Shown here: one piece after another, positions 1-4,089 of the stretch
Layout: every line of letters starts with the position of its first letter
How positions within the stretch are numbered: the first letter of the stretch is position 1
Assembly (NCBI GenBank): GCA_910585055.1
Contig: CAJUBY010000042.1
Span: 10,189 to 15,892 of the forward strand
DNA from: an uncultured Christensenella sp.
GTDB taxonomy: Bacteria; Bacillota; Clostridia; Christensenellales; Pumilibacteraceae
Length of the DNA: 5,704 nt
Direction: 5' to 3'
Made by a program: the position numbers and the translations under genes
Notes under the pieces: model-generated
Seen by the model: the letters and a program-made list of their open reading frames with translations, nothing else
Told to the model about the DNA's origin: nothing
Databases searched by the model: none

Positions 1-432
1 CAACGTTTTGCCGGTACGGCGTGCCCGTGCTCGAGACCGCTCTTTGTCCTTATCCTCGGCCTCTTCTTTTTTGTCGGAAGCGTATGCTCTTGTTTTAACG
101 GTCGGAAGCAGATCTTCCTTTTCCGTGATCACTTGCTTCTTCTCGCGTTCGGGCAGTGTCGGCGCAGGCGCGGACAAAGGATTTGTCTTTGCCGAGTCCG
201 AAAGCGTCGTGTACAGCTTGCGTTCGACTGTAGGCTGACGTGTCGGCGTATCGACAGTTATATCCATATCCGCGTCGGATCTTATCATACTGCCGGCACC
301 GGCATCTTCCGATATGGGATCGATATTGCCGATAAAACCGTATTCGTTTAAAAGCGGTGAACCGTTATCTCCGCCGTAGTAACCGCCGAAACGGTCGCTG
401 TCTCTTCGTATCTGTCGTTTGGTAGTGATCAT
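1..432 (-). CDS. Unrecognised hydrophilic protein in the ftsL position of the dcw operon (partial, 3' end outside window)
   Basis: The frame is open from an ATG at 432 to base 1 without a stop, giving 144 visible codons; the C-terminus lies outside the window. The start is set by a very strong Shine-Dalgarno sequence 12 bases after the rsmH stop. The visible protein begins MITTKRQIRR, continues with a Gly/Tyr/Asp-rich stretch, and is then polar and low in complexity, rich in Asp, Ser, Thr and Pro. After about residue 95 it is strongly charged, ending in the basic run RSRARARRTGK. There is no signal peptide, membrane segment or recognisable catalytic motif in the visible part. In Bacillota the gene after rsmH is usually ftsL or a related septum protein: a cytoplasmic tail, one membrane helix and an external coiled coil. 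The basic run at the window edge would fit a positive-inside flank of such a helix. The FtsL assignment is positional inference only; that this is a real gene is well supported. Confidence 0.8.
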   Translation of the reverse strand, partial: MITTKRQIRRDSDRFGGYYGGDNGSPLLNEYGFIGNIDPISEDAGAGSMIRSDADMDITVDTPTRQPTVERKLYTTLSDSAKTNPLSAPAPTLPEREKKQVITEKEDLLPTVKTRAYASDKKEEAEDKDKERSRARARRTGKTL

Positions 433-435
433 GGT

Positions 436-447
436 CCACCTTCCTTA
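436..447 (-). promoter_or_regulatory. Strong ribosome binding site formed partly by the rsmH stop codon
   Basis: The minus strand reads TAAGGAAGGTGG, which starts with the TAA stop of rsmH and ends three bases before the ATG at 432. Apart from one extra A it matches nearly the whole complement of the 16S rRNA tail (TAAGGAGGTG). It fixes the start of the downstream gene and suggests that ribosomes terminating on rsmH can reinitiate there. Confidence 0.8.
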
Positions 448-1341
448 AAGTTTTTCCGTAACGCGCAGCGTCGAACTGCTACTGCGCGGATTTTCGATAA
501 GCTCACGTTCCGATGGTTTGAGCTTGCATATATTCCTGCCTACTGCCCGATGTCCGCAAACGCATACCGGCAGACGTTTGGGACAAATACAGTCGGTGGC
601 AAACTCTTTAAACGCCGCTTTGACTATTCGGTCCTCCAACGAATGGAAAGTTATAACCGCCAAGCGTCCGCCGCGTTCTATCAGTCCGAAAATGCCGCAG
701 ATCGCGTCGTACAGTCCTTTAAGTTCGCCGTTGACTTCTATGCGTATCGCCTGAAAAGTCTTTTTGGCAGGGTGTCCGCCCTTACGGTGCGGCACGGACG
801 CGCAGACTATATCGGCAAGCTCGGAAGTGCGTTCGATCGGTTTTTGAACACGACGTCTTACTATCTCGCCGGCTATTCGCCGCGCAAAACTTTCTTCGCC
901 GTACTTGCGCAAAATATCCGTCAGTTGCTCCGCAGAATAACCGTTGACTACATCGTACGCGCTGAACTTTTGATCTCTGTCCATGCGCATATCGAGCGCG
1001 CCGTCGCGGCTGTACGCAAATCCGCGTTCGGCGCAGTCCAGTTGATGCGACGATACGCCGAGATCGAGTACGGCGCCGGCAATCCTGCAGATACCTGCCG
1101 AGGCAAGCAACTTTACGGCATTCTCGTATTGTCCTTTAATGTACATTATGTCGCCCGTAATATGGGCTTTGCAATATTCTATGGCATCGGAATCTCGATC
1201 TATAGCGACCACTTTTCCGCCTGCTTCAAGTATAGCTCGGGTGTGTCCGCCGCCGCCAAGCGTAGCGTCCAAATACAGATCTCCGCGCTTTACTCCGAGA
1301 GCGTTTACCACCTCGCCGCGCATGATAGGTATGTGGTACAT
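445..1341 (-). CDS. rsmH: 16S rRNA (cytosine(1402)-N4)-methyltransferase RsmH (MraW)
   Basis: This S-adenosylmethionine-dependent enzyme methylates N4 of C1402 in the 16S rRNA decoding centre. The 298-residue protein is close to the usual family length of about 310. Visible family motifs are HIPIM at the start, the SAM-binding loop DATLGGGGHT (25-34) with acidic D48, DLGVSSHQLD (93-102), MRMD (118-121), HPAKKTFQAIRIEVN (190-204) and TFHSLEDRIVK (231-241). Near the C-terminus CxC (251/253) and CxC (260/262) pairs form the Cys cluster typical of this family. The start at 1341 is preferred because it keeps the conserved N-terminal HxP segment. The ATG shares its A with the mraZ TAA stop (TAATG) and has only a weak Shine-Dalgarno sequence, so translation is probably coupled to mraZ. 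No truncation or missing motif was seen. Confidence 0.98.
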   Translation of the reverse strand: MYHIPIMRGEVVNALGVKRGDLYLDATLGGGGHTRAILEAGGKVVAIDRDSDAIEYCKAHITGDIMYIKGQYENAVKLLASAGICRIAGAVLDLGVSSHQLDCAERGFAYSRDGALDMRMDRDQKFSAYDVVNGYSAEQLTDILRKYGEESFARRIAGEIVRRRVQKPIERTSELADIVCASVPHRKGGHPAKKTFQAIRIEVNGELKGLYDAICGIFGLIERGGRLAVITFHSLEDRIVKAAFKEFATDCICPKRLPVCVCGHRAVGRNICKLKPSERELIENPRSSSSTLRVTEKL

Positions 1342-1772
1342 TATATCTTGCGCGAAGCAGTAAACTGCGCTACTATCTTGTTGAAATCGACCGATTTTTT
1401 ATGCGCTTTGTATACTTCCTCGTCCCATATCTCGACACGGTCGTAAGCGCCGATCGTTATAAGATTTTTTCCGAGTTCACACTCTTCGATAAACGACTGA
1501 TTGAGCGACACTCTGCCCTGCTTGTCCTCGACCAATTCTTGTGTCGATGAAAATATCGCGCGTTTTATGTCGTTCATATCCATATCCAACAGATCGGCAT
1601 TCTTGAACCTTTCCGTGACAAGCCTGTCGAAATCAGCGCGAGGATATACAAACAGACACTTTTCGAAGCTGCAAAATATCATCGGATTGTCTCCGAGCAG
1701 CTTGCGAAAAGCAGGCGGCATTCTCAACCGCCCCTTATCGTCCATTTGATGATGGTACTGCCCGTTGAACAT
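1341..1772 (-). CDS. mraZ: Transcriptional regulator MraZ
   Basis: MraZ is a DNA-binding protein of the SpoVT/AbrB-like double-psi barrel type that forms ring oligomers. It usually heads the dcw operon and represses it, including its own gene. The protein is 143 residues, the normal length. It has the canonical start (MFNGQYHHQMDDKGRL) and the two internal repeats carrying the DxxGR signature: DKGR at 12-15 and DKQGR at 83-87. CLFVYP (39-44) and the IGAYDRVEIW segment (107-116) are also family hallmarks. The start at 1772 is supported by AAAGGA (1787-1782), about nine bases upstream. The gene has its own promoter with candidate MraZ boxes at the -35 region, and its stop codon overlaps the rsmH start by one base. 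All key motifs are present. Confidence 0.98.
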   Translation of the reverse strand: MFNGQYHHQMDDKGRLRMPPAFRKLLGDNPMIFCSFEKCLFVYPRADFDRLVTERFKNADLLDMDMNDIKRAIFSSTQELVEDKQGRVSLNQSFIEECELGKNLITIGAYDRVEIWDEEVYKAHKKSVDFNKIVAQFTASRKI

Positions 1773-1781
1773 CGTTACTCG

Positions 1782-1800
1782 TCCTTTGCGCCCTCGGCGC
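1782..1800 (-). promoter_or_regulatory. mraZ leader hairpin abutting the Shine-Dalgarno sequence
   Basis: In the predicted leader of about 36 bases, GCGCC-GAG-GGCGC (1800-1788) can form a five-pair GC stem with a three-base loop. It ends directly against the AAAGGA ribosome binding site (1787-1782). The pairing is seen in the sequence; any effect on translation is inference. Confidence 0.4.
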
Positions 1801-1814
1801 CGATACTTAAAAGT

Positions 1815-1844
1815 ATTTTAACACACGCGAGTAACCACTGTCAA
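1815..1844 (-). promoter_or_regulatory. Sigma-A-type promoter of the mraZ-rsmH operon
   Basis: The minus strand has a perfect -35 TTGACA (1844-1839), an 18-base spacer and a -10 TAAAAT (1820-1815), with an alternative TTAAAA at 17 bases. Transcription should start near 1808, leaving a leader of about 36 bases before the mraZ ATG. An A/T-rich stretch upstream (about 1859-1885) could act as an UP element. It is the only good promoter seen upstream of the operon. Confidence 0.8.
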
Positions 1845-1858
1845 CCCCTTTTGACCCA
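1834..1858 (-). promoter_or_regulatory. Candidate MraZ operator: three pentamer boxes with 10-base period
   Basis: On the minus strand TGGGT (1858-1854), GGGGT (1848-1844) and GTGGT (1838-1834) occur in the same orientation with exactly five bases between them. The known E. coli MraZ target is TGGGN repeated three times with five-base spacers. The second box runs into the -35 hexamer and the third lies in the spacer, so a bound MraZ ring would block RNA polymerase. The spacing and sequence are seen directly; binding is inferred from the family and from the adjacent mraZ gene. Confidence 0.7.
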
Positions 1859-1902
1859 AAAGTATATATTTTTTACGATATTTTTACTTTAATTCGACCG
1901 AT

Positions 1903-1934
1903 TGCGATATAATGCACTATCGAAACATATCGCA
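1903..1934. repeat. Intergenic inverted repeat, 8-base perfect arms
   Basis: TGCGATAT (1903-1910) and ATATCGCA (1927-1934) are perfect inverted copies separated by 16 bases. They lie between the terminator of the metallophosphoesterase gene and the mraZ promoter. No T tract follows on either strand, so this is not an ordinary terminator. It could be a protein-binding dyad or chance in an A/T-rich spacer. The rest of the 1859-1990 spacer holds nothing else I can support. Confidence 0.4.
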
Positions 1935-1990
1935 TATACGAAAAACCGCTCGAAAAACGCAGAATACCGACGAAAGCAAAAAATCATACC

Positions 1991-2022
1991 AAAACAAAAA
2001 AGCCCCGACGGACGTACGGAGC
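1991..2022 (-). terminator. Intrinsic terminator after the metallophosphoesterase gene
   Basis: GCTCCG (2022-2017) and CGGGGC (2007-2002) pair as a six-base GC-rich stem with one G-U pair and a nine-base loop. Six T (2001-1996), a G and four more T follow. It begins 17 bases past the stop and separates this gene from the mraZ operon. Confidence 0.85.
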
Positions 2023-2039
2023 ACATAATACGATACCGA

Positions 2040-2723
2040 CTAATCTATAAGTACGGCGCGGTTCGAGATCTGATCGCACGACGTAAGATAGTATTTGATA
2101 CCGTTTCTTACGATAATCTTTTTAGAATAACAGTTTTTGCCGTGGAGGTGTCCGTAAACCACAGCGTCCACGCCGAAGCGTTCCATCATCTGCGATACGG
2201 GCGTATCTTCCAGTCTTGCGTTAAACGGCGGATAATGGATCATAAAAATCAACTTATCTCCGTCCGTGCGGAGTTTCTCCGCGGCTTTCAGCGACATCTC
2301 TATGCGTAAAAGTTCACGGGCGTACAGTCTGTTCCCGTCCTCGGTCCTGTCGTCCGCACTCCAACCGCGACTGCCGCAGATAATGGTTCCGCCTATTTTT
2401 ACGCAATCGTTTTGTACGGCAAAAACATTTTCCGGCAATGCGGCACGCACCGCGGAAATGCTTTTCCACCAATAATCGTGGTTACCGCGAATGATGACCT
2501 TTTTCCCGGGAAACCTGCCTATGTATTCGAGGTCGGGCACGGCGGCATCGAGCGTCATCGCCCAACTGAGATCGCCGGCAAGCAGTACTATATCGTCGGC
2601 GGAGGCATCGGCAAGCGAATTTTCTATTTCAATGAGATAATTGTCCCACACCGCACCGAAAATATCCATGGGCTTGGGATTGTTTATCGAAAGATGCAAA
2701 TCCGAGATCGCGTATATCTTCAT
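2040..2723 (-). CDS. Calcineurin-like metallophosphoesterase, COG1768-type predicted phosphohydrolase
   Basis: This 227-residue cytoplasmic protein has the complete two-metal phosphoesterase signature: D8-x-H10 (SDLHL), G50-D51, G80-N81-H82-D83, H163 (IHYPPF) and G191-H192-L193-H194. The DIFG segment at 20-23, NHDYWW (81-86) and the C-terminal YYLTSCD (211-217) recall the COG1768 group, common in Clostridia. That group's physiological substrate is, to my knowledge, undefined, so none is assigned here. The start at 2723 is firm: D8 and H10 are already metal ligands, an in-frame TGA lies three codons upstream, and the next ATG (residue 19) would remove both ligands. There is no Shine-Dalgarno sequence; a promoter -10 box ends eight bases before the ATG, implying a leaderless message. 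The gene is flanked by its own promoter and terminator and is therefore probably monocistronic. Confidence 0.95.
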   Translation of the reverse strand: MKIYAISDLHLSINNPKPMDIFGAVWDNYLIEIENSLADASADDIVLLAGDLSWAMTLDAAVPDLEYIGRFPGKKVIIRGNHDYWWKSISAVRAALPENVFAVQNDCVKIGGTIICGSRGWSADDRTEDGNRLYARELLRIEMSLKAAEKLRTDGDKLIFMIHYPPFNARLEDTPVSQMMERFGVDAVVYGHLHGKNCYSKKIIVRNGIKYYLTSCDQISNRAVLID

Positions 2724-2731
2724 ACACGATC

Positions 2732-2760
2732 ATTTTACCACTGTGTGTCGATAAAGTCAA
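2732..2760 (-). promoter_or_regulatory. Promoter of the metallophosphoesterase gene, predicted leaderless
   Basis: TTGACT (2760-2755), a 17-base spacer and TAAAAT (2737-2732) make a near-consensus sigma-A-type promoter. Seven bases downstream of the -10 box places the transcription start at about 2725, within zero to three bases of the ATG at 2723. There is no room for a ribosome binding site. Confidence 0.75.
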
Positions 2761-2768
2761 TCACACAG
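2741..2768. repeat. Inverted repeat across the metallophosphoesterase promoter, possible operator
   Basis: CTGTGTG (2741-2747) and CACACAG (2762-2768) are perfect seven-base inverted arms. Their centres are 21 bases apart, about two helical turns, and they bracket the -35 hexamer. Such a layout is typical of dimeric repressor sites, but no regulator is identified and the site occurs only once here. Confidence 0.4.
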
Positions 2769-2782
2769 CCGTCATATGACGG
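2769..2782. repeat. Perfect 14-base palindrome between the Cys-rich gene and the metallophosphoesterase promoter
   Basis: CCGTCATATGACGG is fully self-complementary and directly abuts the inverted repeat at 2741-2768. It lies 12 bases after the stop of the Cys-rich gene. As RNA it could form a short hairpin, but no T tract follows, so it is not a standard terminator. A regulator-binding site just upstream of the -35 box is an equally good reading. Confidence 0.45.
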
Positions 2783-2794
2783 ATCCGACTATTT

Positions 2795-3379
2795 TTATCG
2801 GTTGTCGACCGGCTCGGGGAAAATATTGCCCGTAAGTCCGCGGCATACGCAGCCGGTGCACGGCGGATATTTGCAATAACCGTACGTAGGCACAAGGATA
2901 TCCACGGGAGCCGTCACTTTTATTATCTGCAGCATACAGCCCGTAACGCTGACTGCATTGGGACCTATTATTGCGCCGCTCGCAACCGACATATACGACC
3001 GTATCTCTATACTGTACGGAACGAGCGAATTGCCGTCCGGCAAACGCAGCAGCAACTCTCTGCTTTCGCGGTAAAATGCATGCACCGTAGTGAGCTGTCC
3101 GTTGGAAGAGTATGTTACCGCAAACCGCGTTACTATATCGCCGGCGACACGGCAACAGCAGTCCGATCCGGGAGAAACAGTGTAATCGACGAGTTCGCTA
3201 TCCAGCACTCTAGCCGCTATGAAGACCGCGCCCTGCGGTATCTGCTGTTCCGTCGTCAGTGCCAGCGACACGTTTTCGTCGGTAAATGCGCAACCGTCGA
3301 ACACCCGTTTGGTCTCTATGACCATACGGCAACACAATCCGTCTCTGAAATCTCCGTCGCAACCAGCTTTGACCGCCAT
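2795..3379 (-). CDS. Cysteine-rich hypothetical protein, probably cytoplasmic
   Basis: This 194-residue protein is not assigned to a named family. There is no signal peptide or membrane helix. It contains 12 cysteines: C7, the pair C16-C17, C30, the triplet C74-C76, C148, and a C-terminal CX4CX2CXC cluster (C169, C174, C177, C179) that could bind metal. The middle (about 47-160) alternates hydrophobic and polar residues, suggesting a beta-rich domain. The segment around VIETKRVFDGC (20-30), the beta-rich body and the Cys-rich tail recall from memory an uncharacterised group of roughly 200-residue clostridial proteins with an ETKRVYDSC-like start; this link is tentative. The start at 3379 is supported by GGAGG (3388-3384) four bases upstream. 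An A/T-rich tract precedes the gene, and the engB terminator lies upstream of it, so it is probably transcribed alone. No canonical terminator follows. Confidence 0.8.
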   Translation of the reverse strand: MAVKAGCDGDFRDGLCCRMVIETKRVFDGCAFTDENVSLALTTEQQIPQGAVFIAARVLDSELVDYTVSPGSDCCCRVAGDIVTRFAVTYSSNGQLTTVHAFYRESRELLLRLPDGNSLVPYSIEIRSYMSVASGAIIGPNAVSVTGCMLQIIKVTAPVDILVPTYGYCKYPPCTGCVCRGLTGNIFPEPVDNR

Positions 3380-3396
3380 AACGCCTCCGACCGCAC

Positions 3397-3416
3397 ATTA
3401 ATATAAATATATATAT
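3397..3416 (-). promoter_or_regulatory. A/T-only tract upstream of the Cys-rich gene, likely holding its promoter
   Basis: Twenty consecutive A/T bases with several TATATT-like hexamers lie 18 bases before the start of the Cys-rich gene and after the engB terminator. No convincing -35 box at 16-18 bases could be paired with them. A promoter must lie in 3380-3441 if the gene is expressed alone, but its exact site is unresolved. Confidence 0.35.
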
Positions 3417-3441
3417 GCCTGTTCGTGATAATTAGTGCATC

Positions 3442-3472
3442 AAAAAAGAACGCGATGTATTTCACCGCGTTC
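3442..3472 (-). terminator. Strong intrinsic terminator of the lon-engB unit
   Basis: GAACGCGGTG (3472-3463) pairs over ten bases, with one G-U, with CATCGCGTTC (3457-3448) around a five-base loop. Six T (3447-3442) follow directly. It starts 27 bases after the engB stop. Confidence 0.95.
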
Positions 3473-3498
3473 GTAAAACATCGATATGCATAACTGCG

Positions 3499-4089
3499 TT
3501 AATCTGTTTCGAGTATGCTCTGCAGTCTGTCGAGCAGTTTTTCCTTCCCGTATCCGTTGCGGCCGCTGGTAACTATAAGATTGCCGCTTGCAAGACCGAG
3601 CGCTGCGGCGATCTTTATCGCCGCTTTACCTATCTGTGCACGGCTCAATTTATCCGCCTTAGTGAGCACGGCGGTAAACGGAAGTTCCAGATCGCGCAAA
3701 TAGTTTATAAGCACTTTGTCGAGATCGGACGGATCTCTGCGAATATCCATCAGACACAGGACCTGCGCGATATGTACGCCCGATCTGAAATACGCATCCG
3801 TACGCGTGTTCCACTCGTCCGCACTGCTCTTACAGGCTTTGCTGTATCCGTATCCCGGAAGATCTACCAAATAAAATCCGGTAGGTTCCGCGGTGACTTT
3901 GAAAATATTGATAAGCCGCGTTCGTCCTGGCGTCTGCGAAGTTTTACATAACGACGCGCCCATAAGCGAATTCAAAAGCGTTGATTTTCCGCAATTCGAT
4001 CTTCCGGCAACGCAGATTTGCGGCACGTATTCTACGGCAGCCGCAGGATCGGCGCAACTTTTGACGAACACTGCGTTCTTGACTCTCAT
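3499..4089 (-). CDS. engB: Ribosome biogenesis GTP-binding protein EngB (YsxC/YihA)
   Basis: EngB is a small TRAFAC-class GTPase that acts in late assembly of the 50S ribosomal subunit and is essential in many bacteria. The 196-residue length is normal. All GTPase motifs are visible: G1 GRSNCGKST (29-37), the G2 region SQTPGRT (51-57), G3 DLPGYG (76-81), G4 TKAD (143-146), and a G5-like TSG at 174-176. The Cys in G1 replaces the Val more often seen at that place and should not affect nucleotide binding. The ATG at 4089 overlaps the lon TGA stop in an ATGA arrangement, and only a weak GCGGTG lies upstream, so translation is probably coupled to lon. The lon-engB order is the same as in Bacillus. 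A strong terminator follows. Confidence 0.98.
   Translation of the reverse strand: MRVKNAVFVKSCADPAAAVEYVPQICVAGRSNCGKSTLLNSLMGASLCKTSQTPGRTRLINIFKVTAEPTGFYLVDLPGYGYSKACKSSADEWNTRTDAYFRSGVHIAQVLCLMDIRRDPSDLDKVLINYLRDLELPFTAVLTKADKLSRAQIGKAAIKIAAALGLASGNLIVTSGRNGYGKEKLLDRLQSILETD

Noticed and set aside
550..1446. A 298-codon plus-strand open frame opposite rsmH and the mraZ 3' end
   Set aside because: It is antisense to two genes with full family motifs, shows no recognisable domain, and has no convincing start signal. The equal length to RsmH is a coincidence.
1902..2309. A 135-codon plus-strand open frame starting with TTG, near a TATAAT box
   Set aside because: It runs through the terminator and into the antisense of the metallophosphoesterase, lacks a ribosome binding site, and the -35 match is poor.
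2737..2741. A GTGGT next to the phosphoesterase -10 box as an MraZ site
   Set aside because: It is a single copy; no second or third box occurs at the 10-base period, which MraZ binding needs.
2769..2782. The palindrome CCGTCATATGACGG as a terminator of the Cys-rich gene
   Set aside because: The hairpin is short and no T tract follows on the minus strand, so it is kept only as a palindrome of unknown role.
2772..3155. A 127-codon minus-strand frame inside the Cys-rich gene
   Set aside because: It is an out-of-frame shadow without a good start signal; the other frame starts after GGAGG and has better family-like features.
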